Source of the DNA: Arthrobacter sp. StoSoilA2
GTDB lineage: Bacteria > Actinomycetota > Actinomycetes > Actinomycetales > Micrococcaceae
Direction: 5' to 3'
Assembly: GCF_019977195.1 (NCBI RefSeq)
Contig: NZ_AP024643.1
Coordinates: forward strand, 62,001-126,000
Length of the DNA stretch: 64,000 nucleotides
Below the pieces are notes generated by a model that had not been told where the DNA came from, did not search any database, and saw nothing but the letters and a program-made list of their open reading frames with translations. Each line of letters opens with the position of its first letter. Within the stretch, counting starts at the first letter, position 1. The translations under genes and the position numbers were made by a program. Of the stretch, positions 1-8,618 are shown piece by piece.

Positions 1-1426
1 GGAACTGCTCCGGATTCTGCTCGTAGGAATGGGAATCGTAAATGTCGGTTTCGCGGATGCGGTGGGAGTATCCGGATGCGTCGATGACAGGCCGTGTGGG
101 GTCGGCCAATTTCGTGGCAAGGAACATGGCCTGCGTGACGTCATCCAATACCGTGAGCCGATCGTGCAGGATCTGGTGCGTTTCGTTGAGCGGGCACCAT
201 CCGATGATCGAGGGATGGTTGAAGTCGCGTTGAAGCACCTCAAGCCATTGGGCTACGAAACTCGCTGTTGGCTTCTGGTTCTGGCCAATGGTTCCTCCTC
301 CGGAGACGCCCCAGTCGCCGAACTCGCCCCAGACCAGGTAACCGAGCCGGTCTGCGTGGTAGAGGAAGCGCTCTTCGAACACTTTCTGGTGGAGTCGTGC
401 ACCGTTGAATCCTGCCGCCATGGACAACTCGATGTCCTTGACCAACCCAGCGTCATCCGGCGAGGTCATGAGCGACTCCGGCCAATATCCCTGGTCCAGC
501 ACCAATCGCTGGAACACGGACTTGCCATTTAGACGAACCACTTTGCCGTCAAGGGCAACTGAACGAACGGCCGCGTAGCTGCTGACGCGGTCAACGACTG
601 TTCCGGCAGCATCCCGGACTGTCACCTCAAGGTCGTAAAGGAAGGGGTCCTCAATGCACCAAGGGCGCAGAGATCCAGCGGGAATGCCCAGGCGCAATGT
701 TGGCGTGAGATCCAAGTCGGCTCTGGCCGTAGATTCCACATTTGTACCGCCCTCATCGCTGAGGACAGCAGTCACCGTGTGCCCTGCGCGGTTCCGGCTG
801 ATCGGAACCTCAATCGTGATGCTGGAACCGGCCAGGTTCGGAGTCATTCGGAGGCGTTTGACGTGGACCTCCGGGACAGCTTCCATCCACACCGTCTGCC
901 AGATTCCCGTGGTGCGGGTGTACTGGCAATGAGTGTTGTTGTACCAGGTTGCCTGCTTGCCCCGTGCCTGCATTTCGTGCCGCGAGTCACGTGCACGGAC
1001 AACGATGACCGCTTCCGTGCCGGGCTCGGCCACTCCACCAAGATCGGCGGTGAAGGGGGTGAAACCACCCCTGTGGCGGGCCACTTCAATGCCGTTGACC
1101 CAGACAGTCGCGTCGTGGTCCACGGCGCCGAAGTGCAGGAGGACGTTCTGGCCGGCCCACTCCTGGGGGATGGTCACCGTACGTCGGTACCAAACAGCTT
1201 CCATGAAATCCACGTGCTCAATTCCGGAAAGAACCGATTCCGGGGCAAACGGCACCAGGATCTCACTGGTGAGCTCGCGCCTGGCGAGCCCGCGCTCCAA
1301 ACCCGAGTCGCCGGCGTCGATCTCAAAACCCCAGGTTCCGTTGAGGTTCATCCAGTTCTCGCGGACCAGCTGGGGACGGGGATGCTCGGGCTTGGGAAGG
1401 GCTGGCATCATCTTGGGCTCTGTCAA
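1..1426 (-). CDS. Glycoside hydrolase family 2 (beta-galactosidase/glucuronidase-like), 3' part outside window
   Basis: The first 475 codons of a GH2 exo-glycosidase are visible; the gene continues past the left edge. The reading starts at TTG 1426 with GAAGGAG five bases upstream; ATG 1411 is an in-frame alternative. The N-terminal jelly-roll sugar-binding domain carries LNGTWGFEID near residue 25 and a VWVNG strand, followed by an Ig-like domain and the start of the TIM barrel. The barrel shows the family acid/base motif WCPLNETHQ (Glu near residue 415). The nucleophile region lies outside the window. No signal peptide is seen, so the enzyme is probably cytoplasmic and acts on imported oligosaccharides. 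Substrate (galactoside, glucuronide or mannoside) cannot be decided from this part. Confidence 0.9.
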   Translation of the reverse strand, partial: MTEPKMMPALPKPEHPRPQLVRENWMNLNGTWGFEIDAGDSGLERGLARRELTSEILVPFAPESVLSGIEHVDFMEAVWYRRTVTIPQEWAGQNVLLHFGAVDHDATVWVNGIEVARHRGGFTPFTADLGGVAEPGTEAVIVVRARDSRHEMQARGKQATWYNNTHCQYTRTTGIWQTVWMEAVPEVHVKRLRMTPNLAGSSITIEVPISRNRAGHTVTAVLSDEGGTNVESTARADLDLTPTLRLGIPAGSLRPWCIEDPFLYDLEVTVRDAAGTVVDRVSSYAAVRSVALDGKVVRLNGKSVFQRLVLDQGYWPESLMTSPDDAGLVKDIELSMAAGFNGARLHQKVFEERFLYHADRLGYLVWGEFGDWGVSGGGTIGQNQKPTASFVAQWLEVLQRDFNHPSIIGWCPLNETHQILHDRLTVLDDVTQAMFLATKLADPTRPVIDASGYSHRIRETDIYDSHSYEQNPEQF

Positions 1427-1551
1427 CGCATCTCCTTCGGAAGGGGAAGGGTTCAATTTCCAGTCAAGCGCATCACCGGAAAATGCGCACCCACCCGCCG
1501 GTGCACGTGAGATGGTGTTTCTACCACCAGCCGCCGCGCGAGGAGAATGAC

Positions 1552-2514
1552 GTGACGAGTTACCGCTTGGCCATCATTGATGACTATCAGCAGGTTGCCA
1601 GTGACTACGCCCCTTGGGATTCGCTGCTCGACGACGGCGTGAAAGTCAGCGTTTTCAGCGCACCTTTCGTTTCCGAAGAGCAGGCTGTGGCAGCTTTGGC
1701 GCCGTTCGACATCATTGTGGCAATGCGCGAACGGACGCGTTTTCCGCGCCGGGTGCTCGAGTCATTGACCAACCTGAAACTGCTTGTGACCACGGGCATG
1801 GCCAATGCTGCGATCGACCTTGAGGCTGCGTCGGAGCGTGGCATCCTGGTGTGCGGAACGGGCGGTTCACCGGCAGCGGCACCGGAGATGACGTGGGCGT
1901 TGCTGCTCGCTTTTGCCCGCAACCTGGTTGTGGAGGAAAACTCGCTGAGGGCAGGCGACTGGCAGACCGCCGTCGGGTTTGAACTCGAAGGAAAGACGCT
2001 GGGAATCGTCGGCCTCGGCAAGATCGGGAAGCGGATTGCAGGCTACGCGAAGGCCTTTGGCATGGATGTTTTGGCGTGGAGCCAGAACCTGACGGCGGAG
2101 GCGGCTGAGGCTGCCGGTGCCCGAATGGTGGGCAAAGAGGAGCTGTTCCGGGAGTCCGACGTCGTGACCTTGCATCTGCGTTTGTCTGAGCGGACGGAAG
2201 GCATTGTTGGCGAGGAGGAATTGCGGCTGCTTGGACCTGAGGGCGTTCTGGTCAACACCGCACGAGGGCCGCTGGTGGACGAGGCAGCGCTGATCCGGGC
2301 GCTGGAAGAGGGCTGGATTCGTGGCGCCGCCATGGATGTCTTTGACGAGGAGCCCCTGCCCGCCGGACATGCCTTGCTTCATTCGTCGCGAACTGTGCTC
2401 TCGCCGCACATCGGATATGTGACGCACGAGAGCTACCGGCAGTTTTATGGCGGTGCATTCGAGGACGTCAAGGGGTGGCTCGAGGGTTCCCCCGTTCGCG
2501 CGCTAAACGAGTGA
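1552..2514 (+). CDS. D-2-hydroxyacid dehydrogenase (NAD-dependent)
   Basis: A 320-residue oxidoreductase of the D-isomer-specific 2-hydroxyacid dehydrogenase family (phosphoglycerate dehydrogenase/hydroxypyruvate reductase fold). The Rossmann motif GLGKIG sits at 154-159. The catalytic Arg is in NTARG (238), Glu in DEEP (267) and His in SPHIGYVT (286), so the R-E-H triad is intact. GTG 1552 was chosen because AGGAGA lies six bases upstream and the family N-terminus aligns there; the frame stays open 69 bases further upstream. The next gene is a glycerate kinase 54 bases away, which makes hydroxypyruvate/glycerate or glyoxylate a reasonable substrate, but that is inference. There is no C-terminal ACT domain, so a serine-pathway SerA is unlikely. 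Confidence 0.88.
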   Translation: MTSYRLAIIDDYQQVASDYAPWDSLLDDGVKVSVFSAPFVSEEQAVAALAPFDIIVAMRERTRFPRRVLESLTNLKLLVTTGMANAAIDLEAASERGILVCGTGGSPAAAPEMTWALLLAFARNLVVEENSLRAGDWQTAVGFELEGKTLGIVGLGKIGKRIAGYAKAFGMDVLAWSQNLTAEAAEAAGARMVGKEELFRESDVVTLHLRLSERTEGIVGEEELRLLGPEGVLVNTARGPLVDEAALIRALEEGWIRGAAMDVFDEEPLPAGHALLHSSRTVLSPHIGYVTHESYRQFYGGAFEDVKGWLEGSPVRALNE

Positions 2515-2568
2515 CGCAATCTTCGTAACCGGCAACCGCTTTCCGGGCAAAGCTGGCAAGATGGACCC

Positions 2569-3711
2569 ATGCGTATCCTCATCGCCCCGGATAAGTTCAA
2601 GGGATCCCTCACCGCCGCGGAAGCCGCATCAGCCATGGCCGAGGGCGCACTGCGCGTCTATCCGGACGCCGTAACCACCCAATTTCCCGTAGCTGACGGT
2701 GGTGAAGGCACACTCGATGCCGCTATCGCCGCCGGTTACGATGAGCGGAACCACGCCGTTGTGGGTCCAATTCTCAAGCCGGTCGGAGCTTCCTGGGCCA
2801 TCCGCAAAGATTCTTTCGGCGGAGCCACAGCCGTCATCGAAACCGCCCAGGCTTCCGGCCTTGCATTCATGGAGCCCACCCCCGAGAATTCTTTGCGGGC
2901 CCACAGCTACGGCTGCGGACAGCTCATCGCTGCGGCGCTCGACGCCGGGGCCACCGAGATTGTGCTGGGACTTGGCGGTTCGGCAATGTCCGACGCCGGT
3001 AGTGGCGCCTTGCGTGCGCTGGGGCTCAAGCCCTTGGACGCTGCCGGGAATGTGGTGCCTCTTGGCGGAGGTTCGCTCGCCGACGTCGTTGCCCTGGATG
3101 TCTCCGGACTGGACCCGCGGCTTTCACAAGCAAAGTTCCGGATCGCCGTCGACGTCCAAAACCCGCTGTTCGGGCCGGAAGGTGCCGCTCATGTTTTCGG
3201 CCCCCAGAAGGGAGCCGACGAGGATGCTGTTGAAAGGCTCGACGCCGGCCTCCGCAACTGGGCATCGCTCCTTCGGGAAGCCACGGGCCGGGACGTCAAC
3301 GTTCCGGGAGCCGGAGCGGCAGGCGGGTTCCCGGCGTCGTTCCTTGCCTTTACGGACTCGGCGCTTGAAGGCGGCTTCGCGCTGGTGGCCGGGCTGACCG
3401 GCTTGGCTTCGCACCTTAGCGAGGCGGACCTGGTGATTACGGGCGAGGGTTCCATGGATGAGCAGTCGCTCACCGGCAAGGCTCCAATCGCCTTGGCCGA
3501 CGCCGCAAGCGTCCACGGAATACCCGTGGTGGCTGTGGCAGGCCGAATCACGGTGACGCCGGAGGATCTCGCCAAACACGGGATAGTAGCTGCGGCCCAG
3601 TTGTTGGACGTCGCACAGCGCAAGGATGGCGTTCCGGATGTCGCAGATGCCGTTGCCAACGCGGCCAAGTACGTTGCGTGGGCTACCAGCCAGGTGCTTG
3701 AGGGGGCGTAG
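2569..3711 (+). CDS. Glycerate kinase
   Basis: A 380-residue ATP-dependent kinase of the GarK/GlxK (type 1) glycerate kinase family, which phosphorylates D-glycerate to 2- or 3-phosphoglycerate in the cytoplasm. Diagnostic segments are the N-terminal MRILIAPDKFKGSLTA, the glycine-rich EIVLGLGGSAMSDAGSG near residue 125-140, and DLVITGEGSMDEQSLTGK near 287-304. Length is normal for the family. It follows the hydroxyacid dehydrogenase on the same strand and probably shares its transcript, fitting a route from hydroxypyruvate or glyoxylate into lower glycolysis. Which phosphoglycerate it makes cannot be told from sequence alone. Confidence 0.93.
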   Translation: MRILIAPDKFKGSLTAAEAASAMAEGALRVYPDAVTTQFPVADGGEGTLDAAIAAGYDERNHAVVGPILKPVGASWAIRKDSFGGATAVIETAQASGLAFMEPTPENSLRAHSYGCGQLIAAALDAGATEIVLGLGGSAMSDAGSGALRALGLKPLDAAGNVVPLGGGSLADVVALDVSGLDPRLSQAKFRIAVDVQNPLFGPEGAAHVFGPQKGADEDAVERLDAGLRNWASLLREATGRDVNVPGAGAAGGFPASFLAFTDSALEGGFALVAGLTGLASHLSEADLVITGEGSMDEQSLTGKAPIALADAASVHGIPVVAVAGRITVTPEDLAKHGIVAAAQLLDVAQRKDGVPDVADAVANAAKYVAWATSQVLEGA

Positions 3712-3732
3712 CTCCTTCGTCGTCGGGCGGGA

Positions 3733-3990
3733 CTACTGCCTGTAGCCTTCGACTTCGCTGATGGGACGCGGTTCGGCGTCGTCGGGATTCTCACCAGCAC
3801 GCTTCTTGGCCCGGCGCTGGCGGAGCAGGTCCCAGCACTGGTCGAGTTGAGCCTCAAGCTGGGCCAGGCGGGCGCGGCTGCCGTCGCCGTCCACGTCGTC
3901 CTCAGTTCCCCCGCCCACCGCTGCATCACGCAGCCGGTGCTCCTCTTCCACGAGTGACTGAATCCGTTCCAGAAGATCCTGCTCGTCCAT
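3733..3990 (-). CDS. DUF2630 family small protein
   Basis: An 85-residue soluble acidic/basic protein starting MDEQDLLERIQSLVEEEH at ATG 3990, behind GAGGAG eight bases upstream. The sequence has the DUF2630 pattern: an N-terminal helix rich in Glu and Leu, then a helix of the form ARLAQLEAQLDQCWDLLRQRR, and a C-terminal tail rich in Pro and Glu. It is likely a small helical hairpin. Biochemical function of the family is unknown. It converges on the glycerate kinase gene with 21 bases between stops and no clear terminator. Confidence 0.8.
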   Translation of the reverse strand: MDEQDLLERIQSLVEEEHRLRDAAVGGGTEDDVDGDGSRARLAQLEAQLDQCWDLLRQRRAKKRAGENPDDAEPRPISEVEGYRQ

Positions 3991-4085
3991 GGTTCGCGCT
4001 CCTCGGTTCACTTGGTAGTTGCTTATACCGAACGTAGCCCGGCTGGCGGGGTGCGTCTACGGGTGGCCAACGGCATACTTGGGAC

Positions 4086-4529
4086 ATGAAATTCACCACG
4101 ACCATCGTCGGCGATGGCAACAAGGCCGGCATTGAGGTTCCCGAGGACGTAGTTAGTGCGCTTGATGCCGGCAAACGGCCCCCAGTGGTTGTGACCATCA
4201 ACGGCCAGAGCTATCGCAGCAGCATCGCGGTGATGGGTGGGAAACACATGGTGGGTGTCAGTTCCGCGAACAGGGACCTGACCGGCGCGTCCGCTGGCGA
4301 CACCGTGGACGTGGACCTGGAAGTGGACACGCAGCCACGTGTGATCGAGGTTCCGGACGATCTTGCTGCGGCCCTTGAGGCTGAGCCCGAGGCCAAGGCC
4401 TTCTATGGAACGCTGAACTACAGTGCCCAACGCCGGTACGTGGAACCAATTGGAGACGCCAAGACGGACGAGACCCGGGCTCGGCGGATCGCGAAGGTTG
4501 TTGCGGACTTGAAGGCCGGGAAGAAGTGA
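4086..4529 (+). CDS. DUF1905/YdeI (OmpD-associated)-type protein
   Basis: A 147-residue protein with two recognisable halves. Residues 1-80 form a small beta-barrel like DUF1905, with GKRPPVVVTINGQSYRSSI. Residues 95-147 form the YdeI/OmpD-associated helical tail, with FYGTLNYSAQRRYVEPI and ETRARRIAKVVADL. Homologues are named after bacteriocin-protection or OmpD association, but no biochemical role is firmly established. It lies upstream of the MocR regulator with a 22-base gap, probably by chance. The ATG at 4086 has only a weak ribosome site (CTTGGGAC), so a leaderless or short-leader transcript is possible. Confidence 0.75.
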   Translation: MKFTTTIVGDGNKAGIEVPEDVVSALDAGKRPPVVVTINGQSYRSSIAVMGGKHMVGVSSANRDLTGASAGDTVDVDLEVDTQPRVIEVPDDLAAALEAEPEAKAFYGTLNYSAQRRYVEPIGDAKTDETRARRIAKVVADLKAGKK

Positions 4530-4551
4530 AATCAGCTTTGCGGTCCGGGGG

Positions 4552-6048
4552 ATGAAGAGCGCCGGCGGCCGTCTCCTTGCCGGACTCGAGCTCCACCGCG
4601 ACGCGGCCCAGCCCCTGCATCGGCAACTCTACGGGCAATTGCGCACCCAGATCCTGACAGGATCGCTGCCAAGCGGAACCCGCCTGCCCTCCACCCGCAC
4701 GCTGGTGGCTGAGCTGGGAGTTTCCAGGATCACGGTGGTCTCGGCGTTCGAGCAACTCACCGCCGAGGGCTTCCTGCGCTCGCGCGCGGGCGACGGCACG
4801 TACGTCGACACCTTATGGAGTGACCACGCTCCGCGGCAGCCGTTGTCCCGGCCGCCGCTCTCCGAACGCGGAGCGGCCACCTCTTCACGTGGCGCCGGCC
4901 TGTCCGGGGAGGCGCCGCACGCCTGGGCGCCCACCGAGTCGGAATCATTCGTCGCCAGCCAGGTGGCGGCCTCGGCCTTCCCCGCGGCTACATGGAAGCG
5001 CCTCCTGGGGCGCCATGCCGGCAGCACAGAGCAGTTCATGAACGGGTACGGCGATCCGCATGGCCACCGTCCCTTGCGGGTAGCGATCGCGGACTACGTC
5101 AACGATGTCAGGGGTCTGGGGTGCACGCCGGAACAGGTCATCGTCACCTCTGGTGCCCAGCAGGCGTTCAATGTGCTCGCGGCGCTCCTCCTGGACGCCG
5201 GCGACACCGTCGTCGTCGAGGACCCAGGCCATATTTCCGGACGGCTCGCCTTCCAGTCCCAAGGCTGCCCGGTCCAGGGCGTCCCCATTGACGGGGAGGG
5301 GGCGGTCCTTCCGGACGAGTTCGACGGCGGGTCCCCGGCTCGTCTTGCCTGCCTGACTCCAGCGCGGCAGCATCCGCTCGGCACGGCAATGAGTCCGGCA
5401 CGGCGGGCGGAGTGGATCGCCTGGGCGGAACGAAACGGAAGCTGGATCGTGGAGGATGACTGCGACAGCGAACTTCGCTACCGCGGTAAGGCTCTTCCGA
5501 CGCTGTTCGGACTGGATCTGAGCAGGCACGTCATCACTGTGGGCTCGTTCAGCAAGGTACTCGCGCCATCCATCCGGCTCGGTTACTGCGTGTTGCCGGA
5601 GGATCTGGTGGAGCCATTTGCCTCCGTATCTTCCATCATTGGCCGGCCGCCCGCGACGGTCCTCCAGGCGGCCCTTACGGACTTCCTCTCAGAAGGGCAT
5701 TTGCATGCGCATCTGCGCCGGACCCGGCGTCTGTATGCGGCTCGCCAGGACGCCCTGCTCGAAGCAATCGATCAGCGATTAAGCCACCGGATCCATGCAG
5801 AACGCGTGGATGCGGGCCTTCACGTCATGGCCTGGCTTCGGGAACCTTCGGACGATATCGAGGTGGCTCGAGGGCTCGCAGCGGGTGGCGTGTACACCTA
5901 CCCCCTCGGCGAATACCGGGTAACCCGGCGCCTGCCACCGGCGCTGCTGATCGGGTTCGCGGGGACCGCTGAAGATCATATGGCTGAGGCGGCGGGCAGG
6001 ATGGCCGCAGCGTGGGATCGATGGGAGAAGCTCGGCGTAACGCCCTGA
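4552..6048 (+). CDS. MocR/PdxR-type regulator (GntR HTH fused to aminotransferase)
   Basis: A 498-residue transcription factor. Residues about 17-85 are a GntR winged helix (PLHRQLYGQLRTQI, LPSTRTLVAELGVSR, DGTYV). Residues about 140-490 are a fold-type I aminotransferase domain that binds PLP. The Schiff-base lysine is K335 in GSFSKVLAPSIRLGY, so cofactor binding is expected. Members act as activators or repressors of genes for amines, taurine, GABA or vitamin B6. The two genes immediately downstream are a TIM-barrel isomerase and an MFS permease rather than pdxST, so this is more likely a pathway-specific catabolic regulator. The 111-base gap behind it holds repeated ATGGAC/GTCCAT half-sites that are a natural target. 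Confidence 0.9.
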   Translation: MKSAGGRLLAGLELHRDAAQPLHRQLYGQLRTQILTGSLPSGTRLPSTRTLVAELGVSRITVVSAFEQLTAEGFLRSRAGDGTYVDTLWSDHAPRQPLSRPPLSERGAATSSRGAGLSGEAPHAWAPTESESFVASQVAASAFPAATWKRLLGRHAGSTEQFMNGYGDPHGHRPLRVAIADYVNDVRGLGCTPEQVIVTSGAQQAFNVLAALLLDAGDTVVVEDPGHISGRLAFQSQGCPVQGVPIDGEGAVLPDEFDGGSPARLACLTPARQHPLGTAMSPARRAEWIAWAERNGSWIVEDDCDSELRYRGKALPTLFGLDLSRHVITVGSFSKVLAPSIRLGYCVLPEDLVEPFASVSSIIGRPPATVLQAALTDFLSEGHLHAHLRRTRRLYAARQDALLEAIDQRLSHRIHAERVDAGLHVMAWLREPSDDIEVARGLAAGGVYTYPLGEYRVTRRLPPALLIGFAGTAEDHMAEAAGRMAAAWDRWEKLGVTP

Positions 6049-6094
6049 ATGGACTTAACGGCAGTGTCCATAATGGATCTTTTTCGGCGTCCAT
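6049..6094. promoter_or_regulatory. Candidate MocR operator: array of ATGGAC/GTCCAT half-sites
   Basis: Between the MocR gene and the TIM-barrel gene there are four copies of one hexamer in alternating orientation: ATGGAC at 6049-6054, GTCCAT at 6066-6071, ATGGAT at 6073-6078 and GTCCAT at 6089-6094. The central pair forms the near-palindrome TCCATAATGGA. The spacing between the outer pairs is 11 and 10 bases, about one helical turn. The element lies 66 bases upstream of the downstream start codon. That MocR binds here is inference; the TGGACTTAA string at 6050-6058 recalls sites reported for TauR-like MocR proteins. Confidence 0.5.
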
Positions 6095-6159
6095 TACCCA
6101 CGTACAAATGGTGTGTGACAATCCCCGCCGCCCCTCGCACGCCCCCCAAGGAGCCAACC

Positions 6160-7245
6160 ATGCCCCCTGCCGACACTCGATTTCAGGAGCTCCTGAAACC
6201 TCGCCTCAATGAAGAGGAGATCGACTCCCTGCCGCAACTGACCGACGGGCTTGCCCGAACCCTGATCGACCGAATTGACGGTGCCCGACTGTTCGGCCAT
6301 GCGTACGCTCTCTTGGGCAACCTGACTTATGGAAACTTTTCGCCCGACGACGTGCTCGACTTCGCGCATCGCCATGGCCTGGCTGGTGTGTGCATCCACG
6401 TCCTCGATGGCGAGGAGCGGAGCCTGGGCCGGATGAGCGATGACCGGTTGCGCCAGTTCGCGGACCGCGCCCGCAGCCTGCGTCTCAGTACCCACCTGGA
6501 GATCAGCACCACCGCGCGAGCGGACGTCGAGGAAGCAGTCCGCATTGCCGGGATCCTCGGCGTCGAGAATATCCGCGTCTACTCGCGCTTCGAAGGCGCA
6601 CTCTCCGATGTCCTGACCCGGATAGAGGAGGACCTGCGTTGGCTCGCTGAGCTGGCTGACGAGTACGGCCTGCATTTCTCCTTTGAGCAGCACGAGGAGC
6701 TGCGATCTACCGAAATTGCCGGGCTGTTGCGCCGCATTTCGCACCCGCGACTTCACGCAATGTTCGATTTCGGGAACATGATCAACGCCTGTGAGAGGCC
6801 GATGGACGCCCTGTCAACGCTCGCACCGCACATTCTTCAGGCACACTTGAAGGGTGTTCACATTCTCCCCGAGGGGGACGGGTATGGCCACCGTGGTGTG
6901 CTCCAGGGAAGTCCGGACGACGACCTGCCCGGCGCGCGGATGCTCTTCGAGCTCTTGATGCTAGGCGAAGACGAGCCGCAGGTCATCGCCCTGGCTCTGG
7001 AGCAGGAGAACCTGTACTACGCGCCTGCATTCCGGCACGCGGGTGAGGGAGAGGACCCCTTCATCCCATACCGCGATTTCAGTACGACCGGAATCCCTGC
7101 CGGGTGGACCAAGGAGGAACTGCTCGCTGCCGAACCCGGCTGGGCCGACGACCAGGTGAAGTATGTGAAAGGCCTGCTCGCCTCATTGCGCGATATTGCT
7201 GTGTCGCAGCTGGAATCAAACAAGTCCCTGGAAGGTGCACGATGA
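6160..7245 (+). CDS. Sugar phosphate isomerase/epimerase-like TIM-barrel protein
   Basis: A 361-residue protein of the xylose-isomerase-like TIM-barrel superfamily (AP endonuclease family 2 fold). ATG 6160 is preceded by CAAGGAG at seven bases, and the frame is open further upstream. Barrel strands and metal ligands are visible: LHFSFEQHEEL near 165-175, LHAMFDFGNM near 195-205 and ILQAHLKGV near 225-235, with a late Glu-rich strand ALALEQENLYY. These give the usual Glu/Asp/His metal site. Known relatives isomerise or epimerise ketoses, inositols or dehydroshikimate. It overlaps the MFS gene by four bases (ATGA), so the two are translationally coupled. Substrate unknown. Confidence 0.8.
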   Translation: MPPADTRFQELLKPRLNEEEIDSLPQLTDGLARTLIDRIDGARLFGHAYALLGNLTYGNFSPDDVLDFAHRHGLAGVCIHVLDGEERSLGRMSDDRLRQFADRARSLRLSTHLEISTTARADVEEAVRIAGILGVENIRVYSRFEGALSDVLTRIEEDLRWLAELADEYGLHFSFEQHEELRSTEIAGLLRRISHPRLHAMFDFGNMINACERPMDALSTLAPHILQAHLKGVHILPEGDGYGHRGVLQGSPDDDLPGARMLFELLMLGEDEPQVIALALEQENLYYAPAFRHAGEGEDPFIPYRDFSTTGIPAGWTKEELLAAEPGWADDQVKYVKGLLASLRDIAVSQLESNKSLEGAR

Positions 7246-8552
7246 GCGCGATAGCCCCCGGGAAGACCACGAAAAGCACCGACTGGAGCAAGTGGGTCCG
7301 CTTTGCCTTGCTCGTCATGGCCGGCGGCACGATCTATAAGCTCTCCAACCTCAAGGACGCGTTCTACGTTCCCATGCAGGAAGCCATGGGCCTCAGCCAT
7401 ACTGAGATCGGGACGCTGCTGAGCGTTAATTCGATCGTCGCAACAGCCCTTTTCGTCGTGGGCGGATACCTCGCGGACCGCTTCTCCACGCGGGTCCTCA
7501 TCCCCCTCGGACTCGTTGGCTGCGGGGCGCTGGGTCTGTTCCTCAGCACCTTCCCCGGATTCAGCACGCTCCTGGTGGTCTTCGCGCTGCTCGCCGTGTG
7601 TTCCGACTGCCTGGTCTGGCCGGCGCTGCTGAAGAGCATCCGCCAGCTCGGTGGTTCCAAAGAACAGGGACGGCTCTTCGGCCTGCTCGAGGGCGGGCGC
7701 GGCGTAGTGGACACTGCAGTGGCCTTCTCCGCCCTGGGAATCTTCGTTTGGCTCGGTTCCGGGCTTGGTGGCTTCCGCGCCGCCATCGCCTTCTACGCAA
7801 TCCTTGACATCGCCGTCGGTGTGCTTCTGTTCCTGCTGCTTCGCAACCAGACAAGTGAGAATCCAGCACCCAGGAAACAAAAGGCGGGTCTCGCTGAAAT
7901 CTGGCGCGCGGCGAAGCTGCCCCAGCTCTGGTGGGTGAGCTTCACCGTGTTCATGGTGTACGTCGTCTACTGCGGACTCACGTATTTCATCCCGTATCTG
8001 ACCTACGTCTACGGACTTCCCGTCGCGCTGGTCGGTGCTTACGGCATCATCAACCAGTACGGCCTGAAGATCCTCGGCGGCCCGATCGGCGGCGTCCTGG
8101 CGGACAAGGTGTTCAAGGGTGCCAGCCGGTACATCCGCTTGGCGTTCCTGAGCCTGATCCCGGTGGTAGGGGTTCTGCTGCTCCTTCCCGCAGATCCGGG
8201 GAGCCAGATTCCGGCGATGATCGTTACCCTGTTGTTCTCACTCATCATCTTCACCATGCGCGGCGTGTTCTGGGCCCCGATGGATGAGGTTGGAATCCCC
8301 GAGGAGACCAGCGGCACCGCCTTCGGGATCGCATGCCTCGTGGGTTATGCGCCGGGGATGTTCGCTTTCATCGTCTACGGCTCCATCCTGGATGCCAACC
8401 CTGGAGCCGCCGGTTACCACATTGTGTTCATCGTCCTTGCGGCGCTTGCCCTCGTGGGGGCGATCGTCTCAAGCGGACTCGTGAGGGCCGCGCGGGCCCG
8501 GCGTGCCGCCGTCGAGGTCCCTTCACTTTCCGAGACGCAAACAATTTCCTAA
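7242..8552 (+). CDS. MFS transporter, sugar/organic acid type
   Basis: A 436-residue major facilitator with about 12 hydrophobic segments. The start at ATG 7242 overlaps the stop of the TIM-barrel gene in an ATGA, with GGAAGGTG upstream. The loop between helices 2 and 3 reads GGYLADRFSTRVLIPLG, the MFS signature, and the second half has a matching GGVLADKVF. It ends in a soluble basic tail. Being coupled to the isomerase and placed behind MocR, it most likely imports the substrate of that enzyme. A strong hairpin ends the operon 10 bases after the stop. Confidence 0.87.
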   Translation: MSAIAPGKTTKSTDWSKWVRFALLVMAGGTIYKLSNLKDAFYVPMQEAMGLSHTEIGTLLSVNSIVATALFVVGGYLADRFSTRVLIPLGLVGCGALGLFLSTFPGFSTLLVVFALLAVCSDCLVWPALLKSIRQLGGSKEQGRLFGLLEGGRGVVDTAVAFSALGIFVWLGSGLGGFRAAIAFYAILDIAVGVLLFLLLRNQTSENPAPRKQKAGLAEIWRAAKLPQLWWVSFTVFMVYVVYCGLTYFIPYLTYVYGLPVALVGAYGIINQYGLKILGGPIGGVLADKVFKGASRYIRLAFLSLIPVVGVLLLLPADPGSQIPAMIVTLLFSLIIFTMRGVFWAPMDEVGIPEETSGTAFGIACLVGYAPGMFAFIVYGSILDANPGAAGYHIVFIVLAALALVGAIVSSGLVRAARARRAAVEVPSLSETQTIS

Positions 8553-8561
8553 ACACACACG

Positions 8562-8598
8562 ACGACGGAGCCCCCGCCTGCCGCGGGGGTTCCGTCGT
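8562..8598 (+). terminator. Rho-independent-type terminator after the MFS gene
   Basis: The arms ACGACGGAGCCCCCGC (8562-8577) and GCGGGGGTTCCGTCGT (8583-8598) pair with one mismatch around a five-base loop. Few T residues follow (CTCGTT), as is usual in high-GC actinobacteria. It lies between convergent genes and can serve both strands. Confidence 0.8.
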
Positions 8599-8618
8599 CT
8601 CGTTACAACAGCAGCAGA

